Positions 6,553-16,827 of a DNA stretch of 64,000 nt are shown piece by piece. Position 1 is the first letter of the stretch; each line of letters opens with the position of its first letter. Origin of the DNA: Pectobacterium aroidearum (lineage in GTDB: Bacteria; Pseudomonadota; Gammaproteobacteria; Enterobacterales; Enterobacteriaceae); contig NZ_CP166097.1 of NCBI RefSeq assembly GCF_041228105.1, positions 2,046,001 through 2,110,000 of the forward strand, in the 5' to 3' direction. A program made the translations under genes and the position numbers. The notes under the pieces are model-generated. The model did not search any database. It had not been told where the DNA came from and was given only the letters and a program-made list of their open reading frames with translations.

Positions 6553-8586
6553 TTATGCATCTGGGAAGGTTAGCGTATTGCCGGGCGCTTCTCGATTAAT
6601 ATGAAGAAAATTCAGGTGGCGTTCGTACTGATCCAAAATGTCGTTAATCACCTGTTCCTTGCTGTAGTCCATCAGATCATTTCCCTGACTTCCTTCCAAC
6701 AGGAAGGTTTCAAGGCGGTAATAATCTGATTTCCCCGAGCGGGCCCGGTAGGTAAACGCTGGGACGCTATAGCGCTGTGGCCAAATTTGGTAGAGGAAAT
6801 TCTGCTCATCACCCAAATCCACCAATAGTTCGAGGTGATTCAGACGTTCATCTTCGACTGGCGGTAATTCGTTGACTTCAACATTGGCACCGCGCAGACG
6901 CAGTTCACGTGCAACATCCTCCATCGCCGCTTTACAGACGTTATCCAGCATTTTCTGTGTATGCGTTGTGCCAGGGAAATTCATGACGCGTGAGATGCGT
7001 TGTTTCCAGTTCAGACGATCGTCGCCTGAAATTGGTATCGGCGCTGAGGTTTGCAAGGAGCTGGCTTTACGGTAATCCTCAACCCGCAGTGATTTATATA
7101 ACCCCGCCATAATAAAGAACATCACAAAGCTAAACGGCAATCCCATGATGACGGTCGTGTTCTGTAATGCTGACACGCCGTTTGTCATCAACATACCCAG
7201 CGTCAACAGGCCAATCGCGACTGACCAGAAAATTCGCAGCCAGTTTGGTGCATCGTTGTTGATGTCACCAAGGCGAGAGGTGAAATTGCCCAGTACCAGC
7301 GAACCAGAGTCGGCAGAGGTAACATAAAACAGCAGGCCGGTAATGGTCGCGACAGAGGCGCTCAGGCTGAAGCCGGGGTACTGTGCCAGCAGGCTGTAGA
7401 ATCCACGTTCCGGGTGCTGCATGACTTCGTTCGCAAAGTCCAGATTACCGTGAATTACCTGATAAAGCGCACTGTTACCAAAAATGGAGAGCCACAGCAG
7501 GGTAAAGACAAACGGGATGATCAGCGTGCCGACGACAAACTGCCGAATCGTTCTGCCGCGCGAGATACGCGCCAGAAACAGCCCGACAAACGGTGCCCAC
7601 GCGACCCACCACGCCCAGAAGAACAGCGTCCAGCTATTCATCCACTCGGTCGGGCGATCGAATGCAAAGCTGTTGAGCGTCATACCGGTAAAGCGGTTGA
7701 TGTAATCCCCGACGTTCAACACCAGCGCGTTTAGCAGAAACTCGGTATCCCCCCAGAAGAGCAGAAAGAGAATCAAACCGAGTGCAAGCAGGACGTTCAG
7801 CTCGGAAAGGAAGCGAATACCACGATTGACGCCAGACGTCACGGAAACGGTCGCCATGATTACGGAAAGCAGGATGAGTGAGGCCTGAACGGTAAGGTTC
7901 TCAGGAATCTGGAACAGGACTTTCAGCCCGTAATTAAGCTGAACGACGCCGATACCCAGCGTAGTGGCGATACCGAAGATGGTTCCGAGTACGGCTGCGA
8001 TATCGACGCTGTGTCCAATCGGGCCATTGATGCGTTTACCAAAAATGGGATACAGGGCAGAGCGAATAGTCAGCGGCAAATTATACCGGTAGCTGAAGTA
8101 GCCCAGCGCGATGCCCATCAGCGCGTACATTGACCAGCCTGTGAGCCCGTAGTGAAACAGCGTCCAGACCATAGCCTGCCGAGCTGCCTCCATCGTCTGT
8201 CCTTGTCCTTCCGGCGGCATCATGTATTGCGTAATCGGTTCCGCGACGGAAAAGAACATCAAATCAATGCCGATCCCCGCCGCAAACAGCATTGCAGCCC
8301 AGCTCATCAGGCTAAATTCTGGTTTCGACTGCTCCGGCCCGAGCTTGATCGAGCCAAAGCGAGACGAGGCGATGAAGATGACGAAAACGATGTAGAGCGT
8401 GGCGGCTAGCAGGTAATACCAACCAAAGGTGGCGGAAACCCAGTTGAGCGCGTGGGTAATCCAGGCATTTGCTTCTTTGTTAAACAACATGGTCATCAGC
8501 GAGAAGGTCAGGATAAGTCCCGCTGATGTGTAGAACACGACAGGATTCAGGCGATCCTGCTGGGTGGTCGTTTCTGATGCTGGCAT
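6553..8586 (-). CDS. betT: High-affinity choline transporter BetT (BCCT family)
   Basis: 677 residues, exactly the E. coli BetT length, from an ATG at 8586 preceded by AGGGAT. A further upstream start would add 16 residues without a ribosome site, so I rejected it. It shows twelve predicted membrane helices, GWYYLLAATLYIVFV near the start, and the BCCT signature WTLFFWAWWVAWAPFVGLFLAR. The C-terminal hydrophilic domain of roughly 170 residues ends in LETFLLEGSQGND and YERHLNFLH; in this family it tunes osmotic activation. It imports choline with protons for conversion to glycine betaine by the divergent betIBA genes. Confidence 0.97.
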   Translation of the reverse strand: MPASETTTQQDRLNPVVFYTSAGLILTFSLMTMLFNKEANAWITHALNWVSATFGWYYLLAATLYIVFVIFIASSRFGSIKLGPEQSKPEFSLMSWAAMLFAAGIGIDLMFFSVAEPITQYMMPPEGQGQTMEAARQAMVWTLFHYGLTGWSMYALMGIALGYFSYRYNLPLTIRSALYPIFGKRINGPIGHSVDIAAVLGTIFGIATTLGIGVVQLNYGLKVLFQIPENLTVQASLILLSVIMATVSVTSGVNRGIRFLSELNVLLALGLILFLLFWGDTEFLLNALVLNVGDYINRFTGMTLNSFAFDRPTEWMNSWTLFFWAWWVAWAPFVGLFLARISRGRTIRQFVVGTLIIPFVFTLLWLSIFGNSALYQVIHGNLDFANEVMQHPERGFYSLLAQYPGFSLSASVATITGLLFYVTSADSGSLVLGNFTSRLGDINNDAPNWLRIFWSVAIGLLTLGMLMTNGVSALQNTTVIMGLPFSFVMFFIMAGLYKSLRVEDYRKASSLQTSAPIPISGDDRLNWKQRISRVMNFPGTTHTQKMLDNVCKAAMEDVARELRLRGANVEVNELPPVEDERLNHLELLVDLGDEQNFLYQIWPQRYSVPAFTYRARSGKSDYYRLETFLLEGSQGNDLMDYSKEQVINDILDQYERHLNFLHINREAPGNTLTFPDA

Positions 8587-8825
8587 GGTTATCCCTTGCG
8601 TTACGTGAACAGATACTCTGATTCCTCTCTCCACGAAGCGTGCTTAGCGCATACCAAGAACGGGACGCAGGACATCCGCTGAGTACGCTTTCCGTTGAAG
8701 ATCGTCGTCAGAACAAAAAAGAAATTATTCTTTTTAAGTTGGAGTTATCGTCTGAACTCAAACTGTTTTTCGTGATAATTGATACAGATTTTTAACCTTT
8801 CAGCAATAAAAGATATTCATTTTTT

Positions 8826-8839
8826 ATTGAACGTTCAAT
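8826..8839. promoter_or_regulatory. Candidate BetI operator in the betT-betI intergenic region
   Basis: ATTGAACGTTCAAT is a perfect 14-base palindrome, bordered by T-rich and A-rich runs, in the 352-base gap between divergent betT and betI. TetR-type repressors such as BetI bind sites of this kind and shut off both directions without choline. Assignment rests on position and symmetry. Confidence 0.6.
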
Positions 8840-8938
8840 CAAAAAAAAGTTTAATGGGACAAATCGGATCATGAATCATCGTTTTTTACCGTGATTCATC
8901 ACGCAAAAATGAAGGGAAGGAAATGAAGGGGAAGTGCA

Positions 8939-9526
8939 GTGCCTAAAGTCGGAATGCAGCCCATCAGACGGCAGCAACTCATCGAAGCGACACTGGCCGC
9001 GATTAACGATGTGGGGATGCATGATGCCTCGATCGTACAGATTGCCCGACGTGCGGGTGTGTCGAATGGGATCATCAGCCATTACTTCCGCGATAAAAAT
9101 GGCTTACTGGAAGCGACGATGCGCTACCTGATAAGTCATCTGGGGCTGGCGGTGAAATCAAGGCTACTGAGCCTGACAGAAAACACGCCTCGTGCACGTT
9201 TGCGGGCGATTGTTCAGGGAAATTTTGATGATAGTCAGACGAATAGCGCGGCGATGAAAACCTGGCTGGCGTTTTGGGCCAGTAGCCTGCATTCCCCCAT
9301 GCTCCATCGGCTACAGCAGGTTAACGATCGGCGGCTTTACTCCAACCTGTGCGTCGAGTTTAGCCATTGCTTGCCGAAAGATAACGCGCGTATTGCGGCA
9401 AAAGGGCTAGCGGGGCTGATTGATGGGCTGTGGCTGCGCAGTGCGCTAAGTCACGACGCCTTCAACCGCGAAGAAGCATTGAGCATTGCCTACGACTATA
9501 TCGAGCAGCAGCTCACTCGCACGTAA
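8939..9526 (+). CDS. betI: Choline-responsive transcriptional repressor BetI (TetR family)
   Basis: 195 residues; GTG start preceded by GAAGGGGAAG, matching the MPK-GMQ-IRR N-terminus of E. coli BetI. The N-terminal TetR helix-turn-helix is clear ([31 protein letters not shown], residues about 33-63). The C-terminal ligand domain has the BetI block [13 protein letters not shown] and [12 protein letters not shown]. It represses betT and betIBA; choline relieves repression. betB follows 67 bases downstream, consistent with a betIBA operon. Confidence 0.96.
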   Translation: MPKVGMQPIRRQQLIEATLAAINDVGMHDASIVQIARRAGVSNGIISHYFRDKNGLLEATMRYLISHLGLAVKSRLLSLTENTPRARLRAIVQGNFDDSQTNSAAMKTWLAFWASSLHSPMLHRLQQVNDRRLYSNLCVEFSHCLPKDNARIAAKGLAGLIDGLWLRSALSHDAFNREEALSIAYDYIEQQLTRT

Positions 9527-9593
9527 TCCTTCCTTATCATTTTGCCTTTTCTGCCCGGAGTGCGTACCGGGTAGCCATCAGACAGGAGAATTT

Positions 9594-11066
9594 ATGTCTC
9601 GCTACGGTTTACAACAGCTTTATATCAACGGCGCTTATGTCGACAGCTCGGGTGACGATAGGTTTGATGCAGTAAATCCCGCAAATGGCGAGATCATCGC
9701 TCAGCTCCAGTCGGCCACTGTTGCTGATGTTGATCGTGCGGTCATTGCCGCCGCCGCAGGGCAGAAGATATGGGCGGCGATGACGGCGATGGAGCGCTCG
9801 CGTATTTTACGCCGTGCCGTGGATATCCTGCGTGAACGCAATGATGAGCTCGCGTTACTTGAAACGCACGACACTGGCAAACCGCTCTCAGAAACGCGCA
9901 CCGTCGATATCGTGACCGGCGCGGATGTTCTGGAATATTACGCGGGGTTGATTCCCATGCTCGAAGGGCAGCAGATCCCCCTGCGTGATACCTCGTTCGC
10001 CTATACCCGCCGTGAACCGCTTGGTGTGGTCGCAGGCATCGGTGCCTGGAACTATCCGATTCAGATCGCATTGTGGAAATCGGCCCCTGCGCTGGCGGCG
10101 GGCAATGCAATGATCTTCAAACCCAGCGAAGTCACGTCGCTTACTGCGCTGAAACTGGCAGAAATCTACACCGAGGCTGGATTACCGGCTGGCGTATTCA
10201 ACGTGCTGACGGGAACGGGACAATCCGTTGGTCAGGCGCTGACCACGCATCCTGGGATTGCCAAAGTCTCTTTCACGGGAGGGATTGCCAGCGGGAAAAC
10301 GGTAATGGCCAATGCCGCAGGCTCGACGCTGAAAGACGTTACGATGGAGCTGGGTGGGAAATCGCCGCTGATCGTTTTTGAGGATGCCGATCTGGATAAG
10401 GCGGCGGATATCGCCATGATGGCGAACTTTTTCAGCTCAGGGCAGGTGTGTACCAACGGTACACGCGTCTTCGTTCCGCAGGCATTGCAGACGCAGTTTG
10501 AGGAAAAAATTCTGGCGCGTGTTCAGCGCATTCGTATCGGTAACCCGACTGATGAAGCCGTAAATTTTGGTCCACTGGTTAGCTTCCCGCACAGAGAATC
10601 TGTACTGCGCTACATCGAAAGCGGAAAGCGCGAAGGTGCTCGCGTGCTGGTGGGCGGCGAACCGATGACTGACGAGAAATATGCACAAGGTGCATTCGTT
10701 GCCCCTACGGTGTTCACGGATTGTCGGGACGATATGAAGATTGTGCGGGAAGAAATTTTTGGCCCGGTCATGAGTATTCTGACGTATCAAAATGAGGCTG
10801 AGGTTATCCACCGTGCCAATGATAGCGAATATGGGCTGGCGGCCGGTATTGTGACCGGAGATTTGAATCGGGCACATCGGGTTATCCATCAGCTTGAGGC
10901 GGGGATCTGCTGGATCAACACCTGGGGTGAATCTCCGGCTGAAATGCCAGTGGGCGGCTACAAACATTCGGGTGTTGGCCGTGAAAACGGCATAACAACG
11001 TTGGAACACTATACGCAAATTAAATCTGTACAGGTTGAACTGGGTGAATTCCGCTCGGTATTTTAA
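9594..11066 (+). CDS. betB: Betaine aldehyde dehydrogenase BetB
   Basis: 490 residues, equal to E. coli BetB, from an ATG preceded by CAGGAGAA. It is an NAD(P)-dependent aldehyde dehydrogenase: the cofactor segment PWNYP-type sequence ([13 protein letters not shown]), FTGGIASGK, the catalytic Glu in [12 protein letters not shown], and the nucleophilic Cys in [16 protein letters not shown]. It oxidises betaine aldehyde to glycine betaine in the cytoplasm, the second step after BetA. betA starts 19 bases after its stop codon. Confidence 0.97.
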   Translation: MSRYGLQQLYINGAYVDSSGDDRFDAVNPANGEIIAQLQSATVADVDRAVIAAAAGQKIWAAMTAMERSRILRRAVDILRERNDELALLETHDTGKPLSETRTVDIVTGADVLEYYAGLIPMLEGQQIPLRDTSFAYTRREPLGVVAGIGAWNYPIQIALWKSAPALAAGNAMIFKPSEVTSLTALKLAEIYTEAGLPAGVFNVLTGTGQSVGQALTTHPGIAKVSFTGGIASGKTVMANAAGSTLKDVTMELGGKSPLIVFEDADLDKAADIAMMANFFSSGQVCTNGTRVFVPQALQTQFEEKILARVQRIRIGNPTDEAVNFGPLVSFPHRESVLRYIESGKREGARVLVGGEPMTDEKYAQGAFVAPTVFTDCRDDMKIVREEIFGPVMSILTYQNEAEVIHRANDSEYGLAAGIVTGDLNRAHRVIHQLEAGICWINTWGESPAEMPVGGYKHSGVGRENGITTLEHYTQIKSVQVELGEFRSVF

Positions 11067-11085
11067 ACGAAGGGGAGAAAGCCTA

Positions 11086-12765
11086 ATGGAATATGATTAC
11101 ATCATTATCGGAGCCGGTTCTGCAGGTAATGTGCTGGCAACGCGTTTAACAGAAGAAAGCGACGTCAGCGTGCTGCTGCTTGAAGCTGGTGGCCCGGACT
11201 ATCGGTTGGATTTTCGCACGCAAATGCCTGCCGCATTAGCGTTCCCACTACAAGGGAAGCGTTATAACTGGGCTTATGAAACCGACCCGGAACCGCACAT
11301 GAATAACCGCCGTATGGAATGCGGCCGTGGCAAAGGGCTGGGTGGCTCATCGCTGATTAACGGCATGTGCTACATCCGTGGCAATGCGATGGATTTCGAT
11401 AACTGGGCGACGATGCCGGGCCTGGAAGACTGGAGTTACCTTGATTGCTTGCCGTATTTCCGCAAAGCGGAAACGCGGGATGTGGGCTCGAATGACTATC
11501 ATGGTGCGACGGGGCCGGTTTCCGTGGCCACGCCGAAGATGGGAAACAACGAACTGTTTCACGCGATGGTTGAAGCGGGCGTACAGGCGGGTTATCCGCG
11601 TACCGACGATCTTAACGGCTATCAGCAGGAAGGCTTTGGGCCGATGGACAGAACCGTCACGCCGAAGGGGCGTCGCGCCAGTACCGCGCGAGGTTATCTG
11701 GATCAGGCGAAAGGTCGTAAAAATCTGACCATCGTGACGCACGCCTTAACCGACAAGATTCTCTTTGAGGGAAAACGTGCCGTTGGTGTCGCTTACTTTA
11801 AAGGCGAAAGCCCGCAAACAGCGCAGGCGCGTCGTGAAGTACTGCTGTGTGCTGGTGCGATCGCCTCGCCGCAGATCCTGCAACGCTCCGGCGTGGGGCC
11901 GAAAGATCTGCTTCAGGGACTCGATATTCCTGTTGTGCACGATTTGCCCGGTGTCGGTGAGAATTTGCAGGATCACCTGGAAATGTATTTGCAATACGCC
12001 TGCAAAGAGCCGGTATCGCTGTATCCGGCGCTACAGTGGTTTAATCAGCCGAAGATCGGGGCAGAATGGTTGTTCAGCGGCACAGGTATTGGTGCCAGCA
12101 ATCAGTTTGAAGCGGGGGGATTTATTCGCAGTCGTGATGAGTTCGCCTGGCCGAACATTCAATACCATTTTCTCCCGGTCGCGATTAACTACAACGGCAG
12201 TAACGCGGTAAAAGAGCACGGGTTTCAGGCGCATGTGGGCTCTATGCGTTCGCTCAGCCGTGGGCGCGTTCAGGTGCGCTCCAAAGATGCGCGTGAGCAC
12301 CCCAGCATCCTGTTCAACTATATGTCGACAGAACAGGATTGGCAGGAGTTTCGCGATGCGATCCGCATTACGCGTGAAATCATGGGGCAGCCTGCGCTGG
12401 ATAAATACCGTGGGCGAGAGATCAGCCCTGGCCTGGAAGTGCAGACCGATGAGGAACTGGATGAATTTATCCGTACTCACGCTGAGACGGCATTCCATCC
12501 CTCCTGTTCCTGCAAAATGGGAGAGGACGAGATGGCAGTGGTCGATGGACAAGGCCGTGTCCACGGTATGGAAGGATTGCGTGTGGTGGATGCTTCTATC
12601 ATGCCGCAAATTATTACCGGCAATCTGAATGCGACAACTATTATGATTGCTGAGAAAATTGCCGATCGAATCCGTCGGCGCCAGCCGCTGCCGCGTAGCA
12701 GGGCGCGTTACTACGTGTCGGGAAATACTCCGGTCAGAAAAGCGCCGCTGAAACCAGCCTCATAA
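11086..12765 (+). CDS. betA: Choline dehydrogenase BetA (GMC oxidoreductase)
   Basis: 559 residues; ATG preceded by AGGGGAG. The N-terminal FAD-binding motif is [19 protein letters not shown] with the following LLLEAGG. GMC signature 1 is visible in [20 protein letters not shown] and signature 2 in [15 protein letters not shown]. The C-terminal block HPSCSCKMG and the NPT-like [12 protein letters not shown] complete the family pattern. It is a membrane-associated flavoenzyme oxidising choline to betaine aldehyde. Last gene of betIBA, followed by a hairpin. Confidence 0.97.
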   Translation: MEYDYIIIGAGSAGNVLATRLTEESDVSVLLLEAGGPDYRLDFRTQMPAALAFPLQGKRYNWAYETDPEPHMNNRRMECGRGKGLGGSSLINGMCYIRGNAMDFDNWATMPGLEDWSYLDCLPYFRKAETRDVGSNDYHGATGPVSVATPKMGNNELFHAMVEAGVQAGYPRTDDLNGYQQEGFGPMDRTVTPKGRRASTARGYLDQAKGRKNLTIVTHALTDKILFEGKRAVGVAYFKGESPQTAQARREVLLCAGAIASPQILQRSGVGPKDLLQGLDIPVVHDLPGVGENLQDHLEMYLQYACKEPVSLYPALQWFNQPKIGAEWLFSGTGIGASNQFEAGGFIRSRDEFAWPNIQYHFLPVAINYNGSNAVKEHGFQAHVGSMRSLSRGRVQVRSKDAREHPSILFNYMSTEQDWQEFRDAIRITREIMGQPALDKYRGREISPGLEVQTDEELDEFIRTHAETAFHPSCSCKMGEDEMAVVDGQGRVHGMEGLRVVDASIMPQIITGNLNATTIMIAEKIADRIRRRQPLPRSRARYYVSGNTPVRKAPLKPAS

Positions 12766-12783
12766 CATTCTCCGCATAGCCAG

Positions 12784-12816
12784 ATGGACCGCCCAGAAAG
12801 CGCGGTCCATACTTTT
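12784..12816 (+). terminator. Probable terminator of betIBA
   Basis: Perfect 9-base stem ATGGACCGC/GCGGTCCAT (12784-12792, 12802-12810) followed by ACTTTT, 18 bases after the betA stop. The T-run is short. Confidence 0.65.
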
Positions 12817-12911
12817 CATTGCTATACACAATCTGACAAACAAACGCCTTCCGCACCATTACTATGGGTGACAACACCATCAGTGATGTCACTTTTCCTT
12901 GAGGAATGAAA

Positions 12912-13565
12912 ATGAATAATTGGCTGCAACAGATTCAGGGCTTATTAAACTCCGGTAGCAAGCAGGGGAATCATCATCAAGGGGGTAAAAACGGCAATTT
13001 GGGCGACATGCTGAAACCCGCTGCGCTGGGCGGTTTGGCTGGCGTCTTGTTGTCGAATAAATCCGCTCGGAAGATCATGGGCTCATTAGGGAAAAACGCG
13101 TTGATCATTGGTGGCAGCGCAGCGGCGGGCGTGGTGCTGTGGAACCAGTATAAGAAACGGGTTCGCGACACGCATCAGGACGATCCACAGTTTGGCACTC
13201 AGTCTTCGAGCGATAATATTCGTGCGCGTCGTTTGATTCAGGCGCTGGTTTTTGCAGCTAAGAGTGATGGTCATATTGATGCGTCGGAAAAGCAGCGTAT
13301 TGATGAGAATATCCAGCAACTGCAACTGGGTAGTGAGGCACATCACTGGGTACAGGAAGCGATAGAGCAACCGCTTGACCCGGTGCTGCTGGCTAAAGAC
13401 GTGAAGAATGAGGAAGAAGCGCTCGAGATCTACTTCCTGAGCTGTGCGGTCATTGATGTCGATCACTTCATGGAGAAGAGCTATCTGGATGCGTTAGCGA
13501 CCGAGTTGAAGATACCGCAAGATGTACGGCAATCGATCACCAATGAGTTGAAAAGCTCGTCATGA
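12912..13565 (+). CDS. yebE: DUF533 family inner-membrane protein YebE
   Basis: 217 residues. I chose the second ATG (12912) because GAGG at 12901-12904 is spaced correctly for it and touches the first ATG. The N-terminal 45 residues are low-complexity (GNHHQGGKNGN). A glycine/alanine-rich hydrophobic segment follows (AALGGLAGVLLSNKSARKI, ALIIGGSAAAGVVLW), then a TerB-like helical domain (ALVFAAKSDGHIDASEKQRI, EEALEIYFLSCAVIDVDHFMEKSYLDALA). Homologous to E. coli YebE, a CpxR-regulated protein of unknown function. It is a single-gene unit. Confidence 0.88.
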   Translation: MNNWLQQIQGLLNSGSKQGNHHQGGKNGNLGDMLKPAALGGLAGVLLSNKSARKIMGSLGKNALIIGGSAAAGVVLWNQYKKRVRDTHQDDPQFGTQSSSDNIRARRLIQALVFAAKSDGHIDASEKQRIDENIQQLQLGSEAHHWVQEAIEQPLDPVLLAKDVKNEEEALEIYFLSCAVIDVDHFMEKSYLDALATELKIPQDVRQSITNELKSSS

Positions 13566-13659
13566 TAAGGCGAGTGATTTAAGTCAGGATGAGAGTGCGT
13601 CGGAGAAATAAGCGGATAACGCGGGCGAAAAGGGTTTCGCCCGCAGTGCTATCTGACGC

Positions 13660-14178
13660 TTAGAAAGAGCTGGTGTCTTTGAACAGACCCACTTTCAGTT
13701 CGTCAGCGGTATAGATCTGCTGACCGTCAACCAGTACTTCGCCATCAGCAATACCCATCACCAAACGGCGATTGATCACGCGTTTGAAGTGAATGCGATA
13801 AGTCACTTTCTTCGCTGTCGGCAGTACTTGTCCGGTGAATTTGACTTCGCCAACACCGAGTGCGCGGCCTTTACCTTCGCCACCTAACCAGCCCAGATAG
13901 AAGCCGACTAACTGCCACATGGCATCCAGACCGAGGCAACCTGGCATCACTGGATCGCCGATGAAATGGCAACCGAAGAACCACAGGTCAGGCGTGATAT
14001 CCAATTCGGCTTCCACGTAGCCTTTGCCATACTTACCGCCGTCTTCCGTCATTTTAACGACGCGGTCCATCATGAGCATGTTAGGGGCGGGTAACTGAGG
14101 GCCTTGCGGACCAAACAGCTCACCACGACTGGAGGCAAGGAGGTCTTCTTTTGTATAGGATTCGCGTTTATCTACCAT
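13660..14178 (-). CDS. fabA: 3-hydroxydecanoyl-ACP dehydratase/isomerase FabA
   Basis: 172 residues, full length. The catalytic His71 is in [15 protein letters not shown] and Asp85 in [11 protein letters not shown]. It dehydrates 3-hydroxyacyl-ACP and isomerises trans-2- to cis-3-decenoyl-ACP, the branch point of unsaturated fatty acid synthesis. Upstream sequence carries FabR- and FadR-like palindromes, the same dual control as in E. coli. Its 3' side faces yebE; its 5' side follows lonH in the same direction. Confidence 0.98.
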   Translation of the reverse strand: MVDKRESYTKEDLLASSRGELFGPQGPQLPAPNMLMMDRVVKMTEDGGKYGKGYVEAELDITPDLWFFGCHFIGDPVMPGCLGLDAMWQLVGFYLGWLGGEGKGRALGVGEVKFTGQVLPTAKKVTYRIHFKRVINRRLVMGIADGEVLVDGQQIYTADELKVGLFKDTSSF

Positions 14179-14216
14179 GGTCTCTGTAAGCCTTATTTTA
14201 ATGAAGCACGCAGGTT

Positions 14217-14234
14217 AGCGTACACCTGTACGCT
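14217..14234 (-). promoter_or_regulatory. FabR-like operator of fabA
   Basis: AGCGTACA-CC-TGTACGCT is a perfect 8-base inverted repeat around 2 bases, located 39-56 bases upstream of the fabA start. It resembles the FabR palindrome known from fabA and fabB of enterobacteria, where FabR senses unsaturated acyl chains and represses. Confidence 0.7.
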
Positions 14235-14250
14235 GGGCAAGTCTGTTGCG

Positions 14251-14266
14251 TCTGGTTGAACCAGTT
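14251..14266 (-). promoter_or_regulatory. FadR-like site of fabA
   Basis: Read on the fabA strand, AACTGGTTCAACCAGA fits the FadR half-site pair AACTGGT/ACCAG around a 3-base centre. It lies upstream of the FabR-like site, as expected for FadR activation of fabA, and just beyond the lonH stop codon. Confidence 0.65.
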
Positions 14267-14269
14267 GGT

Positions 14270-15997
14270 TTAACGGAAAAACCAAGGGAAGCGTCTACGC
14301 TCCTGCGGTGTAAGTTGTCCAATTCGCTCACGAATCGTGCTCAGCAGATTGGGCTGCTGTTCATCGTCATAAGCGAAATTAGTCAATAATGATAACGCTT
14401 CTGGCGCAGTTTCTACCGGGAACAAGTGGAATTTCCCTTCTCGTACGGCTTCAACGACATCGTCCTGTAAACAGAGATGGCGCAGGTTAGCCACAGGTAA
14501 AATCACGCCCTGCGTTCCCGTCAATCCGCGACGCTGGCAGACCTCAAAGAAACCTTCGATTTTCTCATTCACGCCACCAATTGGCTGTACGCGACCAAAC
14601 TGATCGACGGAGCCGGTTACGGCGAACTGCTGATTGATTGGCCGTAAGGAGAGGGCGCTGACTAACGCACACAGCTCTGCCAAAGAGGCACTGTCACCGT
14701 CAACTTCACTGTATGATTGCTCGAAGACCATGGAAGCGGAGAAGGGAAGCTGTTGATCAAGCTCTAACTCCGTAATCAGGAACGCCTGCATGATCATCAT
14801 GCCCTTGGCGTGTAAATTGCCCGCCAGTTCGGCTTTGCGCTCGACGTCGGTAAATTCACCGTCGCCAGCGTGAACGACGCAACTGATGCGTGCCGGCTCG
14901 CCAAAAGCAACAGGGTAGCCAGGGAATTCGAGTACGGACAGGCCGTTAACCTGACCGACGACTTCACCTTCCGTTTCGATCAGGATTTGACCTAATTCTA
15001 TTTCATCCTGCATACGTTCACGAAGGTAGCCTTCACGCCATTGGCGAGCGGCAACGGCGTCAACCAGCGCCTGTTCCGTGATCTGGCCATCTCTGGCATA
15101 CAGCGAGGCATATTTTAACTGGCTGGTTAACCACCGTGGGCACAGTGGTAAATTGCCCTGATCGCCGCTGTAGCGTACTGCGACATTGACTAAGGCTGGC
15201 CAGGCATCGGCATCCAGCAGCGGTAGTTGATTCTCGCTACATAATGCATTGATGTAGGCACACCAGCGCGCCATGTCATCCGTTTCAATCAACTGCAATT
15301 GCGCTTCAAATTCACCGTAAATGGCGTGCTCGCCTAATTCCGGCTCCATATCATGAATATCAGCCAGACTTTCTCGGTCGCCAAGAATAATCAAGCGGAT
15401 ATCAAGCGGCATCGGTGGAACGTCCACGGGCAGAGGCTTGCGCTCGTCTGGTGAGAGCCAACGATAGATTCCTTCTGCCATAATCTGCTTCAGACGCAGC
15501 CACATTAAAGGCTGAGCCAATAGCGCTCTGGCCGACAGGATCAGCGTACCGCCATTAACCTGATGAATCAGTCCTGGATGCAGAGTGATTTCGTCGTGAA
15601 AACTGCGCACGCAGCCGAAGAGTTGTTCAGGTTCGATCCATTCCTGATAGCCACCGGACTGCTGTGCGGCAAAATTATCTGCAGGCTGTGTGGCTGGCTC
15701 GACCTGGATATGACGACCCTCAATGATATATTTACTGCCATGTATCGCCCCGGAGTCTGGCCTGATTGCACTTAACGCACGGGCGATCAATGCCATATAT
15801 TCATCGTTCTCTTGCGCTTTCAACAGCATAAAGCGAGAAGGAGAGCGAGGGTGGCAAAAGAGCGTCAGACTGTCTGCCAGACGCGACTGAATAGCGGAGA
15901 ATTCAGCAGGAGCAAGCTGAGCTGCCTGAGTGAATAGCGTTTGATAAGGCGTATTATTGGGCAGTAAATGCTGCCATGAGAGTCGGTTACTGGTCAA
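14270..15997 (-). CDS. lonH: Lon-type (S16) protease family protein LonH/YcbZ
   Basis: About 575 residues if translation begins at TTG 15997, where the sequence (TSNRLSW-HLLP) aligns with the E. coli start; a GTG at 16057 would add 20 residues, and neither has a good ribosome site. The N-terminal AAA-like half is degenerate, with LFG-VR and a Walker-B-like RLIILGDRESLAD. The C-terminal Lon protease domain is intact: catalytic Ser in EVDGDSASLAEL and Lys in GGVNEKIEGFF, plus GSVDQFGRVQPIGG. Its substrates are not established as far as I know. It sits upstream of fabA in the same direction. Confidence 0.93.
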   Translation of the reverse strand: MTSNRLSWQHLLPNNTPYQTLFTQAAQLAPAEFSAIQSRLADSLTLFCHPRSPSRFMLLKAQENDEYMALIARALSAIRPDSGAIHGSKYIIEGRHIQVEPATQPADNFAAQQSGGYQEWIEPEQLFGCVRSFHDEITLHPGLIHQVNGGTLILSARALLAQPLMWLRLKQIMAEGIYRWLSPDERKPLPVDVPPMPLDIRLIILGDRESLADIHDMEPELGEHAIYGEFEAQLQLIETDDMARWCAYINALCSENQLPLLDADAWPALVNVAVRYSGDQGNLPLCPRWLTSQLKYASLYARDGQITEQALVDAVAARQWREGYLRERMQDEIELGQILIETEGEVVGQVNGLSVLEFPGYPVAFGEPARISCVVHAGDGEFTDVERKAELAGNLHAKGMMIMQAFLITELELDQQLPFSASMVFEQSYSEVDGDSASLAELCALVSALSLRPINQQFAVTGSVDQFGRVQPIGGVNEKIEGFFEVCQRRGLTGTQGVILPVANLRHLCLQDDVVEAVREGKFHLFPVETAPEALSLLTNFAYDDEQQPNLLSTIRERIGQLTPQERRRFPWFFR

Positions 15998-16215
15998 AGT
16001 ATCAATGTAATCGTCTAAAGGAAAAGCGTGATTATACAAGAATAATGACGAGTGCACATAAGGAGAGTCATCTCTCCGTCATCTTTAACATGTTGAAGCG
16101 GGACGGTGCTTGGCTGATTGTCTTAAAAGCCGCCAAAAAACCGCCAGAAAGCGGTCAAAATCAGGGAAAACTGTTATGCTGAAAGTAACGTTACGCGGTC
16201 ACTGAAGAATTTAAT

Positions 16216-16674
16216 ATGAAATATCAACAACTAGAAAATCTTGAGTGCGGATGGAAATGGAAGTACCTGGTGAAAAAACACCGGGAGGGTGAAGAGATTA
16301 CGCGCTTTCTGGAGCAGAGTGCTGCGGATGAGGCGGTACAGGCATTGCTTAAAATGGAAAACCAGCCAGTGAAAGTGCTGGAGTGGATTGCGCAATGTAT
16401 GAACCCGACCTTAGAAAATCGGATGAAGCAGACGATCCGGGCACGGCGTAAACGTCATTTCAATGCAGAGCACCAACATACGCGCAAGAAATCAATCGAT
16501 CTGGAATATTTGGTCTGGCAGCGCCTTGCGGCTCTGGCTCAGAGACGCGGAGTGACCTTGTCGGAAACGATTGTACAGTTAATTGAAGATGCCGAGCATA
16601 AAGAAAAATATGCCAGCCAGATGTCGTTGCTCAAGCAGGATCTTAAAGCCATTCTGAATAACGACGAGATGTGA
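16216..16674 (+). CDS. matP: Macrodomain Ter protein MatP
   Basis: 152 residues, matching E. coli MatP in length and blocks: [15 protein letters not shown] near the N-terminus, [15 protein letters not shown] [30 protein letters not shown], and the C-terminal ribbon-helix-helix/coiled-coil part ([17 protein letters not shown]). MatP binds matS sites in the replication terminus domain, condenses it and links it to the divisome. It is divergent from lonH and convergent with ompA, the usual enterobacterial order. Confidence 0.97.
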   Translation: MKYQQLENLECGWKWKYLVKKHREGEEITRFLEQSAADEAVQALLKMENQPVKVLEWIAQCMNPTLENRMKQTIRARRKRHFNAEHQHTRKKSIDLEYLVWQRLAALAQRRGVTLSETIVQLIEDAEHKEKYASQMSLLKQDLKAILNNDEM

Positions 16675-16713
16675 TAGGCCAGTTATCTTTATCTTGCCGA
16701 TAAACAGGCATAA

Positions 16714-16734
16714 AAAAACGCAGGGAGCGTTTTT
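16714..16734 (+). terminator. Terminator of matP
   Basis: AAAAACGC/GCGTTTTT perfect stem with a 5-base loop, 40 bases after the matP stop codon, ending in a T-run. Confidence 0.8.
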
Positions 16735-16785
16735 CAACGTTGCGCAGCAACGGCCAGCAGGGTGACGGACAAGTATGTTTGCCAT

Positions 16786-16817
16786 AAAAAAAACCTCGCC
16801 GGAGCGAGGTTTTTTTT
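16786..16817 (-). terminator. Terminator of ompA
   Basis: A 14-base perfect stem (A8-CCTCGC with GCGAGG-T8) around a CGGA loop, 10 bases past the ompA stop codon. A-runs and T-runs on both sides make it bidirectional. Confidence 0.92.
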
Positions 16818-16827
16818 CGTTAATAAC

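Noticed and set aside
10437..11018. Minus-strand open frame of 193 codons within betB
   Set aside because: Antisense shadow of betB without ribosome site or recognisable domain.
12031..12609. Minus-strand open frame of 192 codons within betA
   Set aside because: It lies fully inside the well-supported betA gene and resembles nothing; such antisense frames are common in GC-rich genes.
12866..12893. GTGACA...TGTCAC pair resembling a MatP matS site
   Set aside because: The half-sites are separated by far more than the 3 central bases of matS, so it does not fit.
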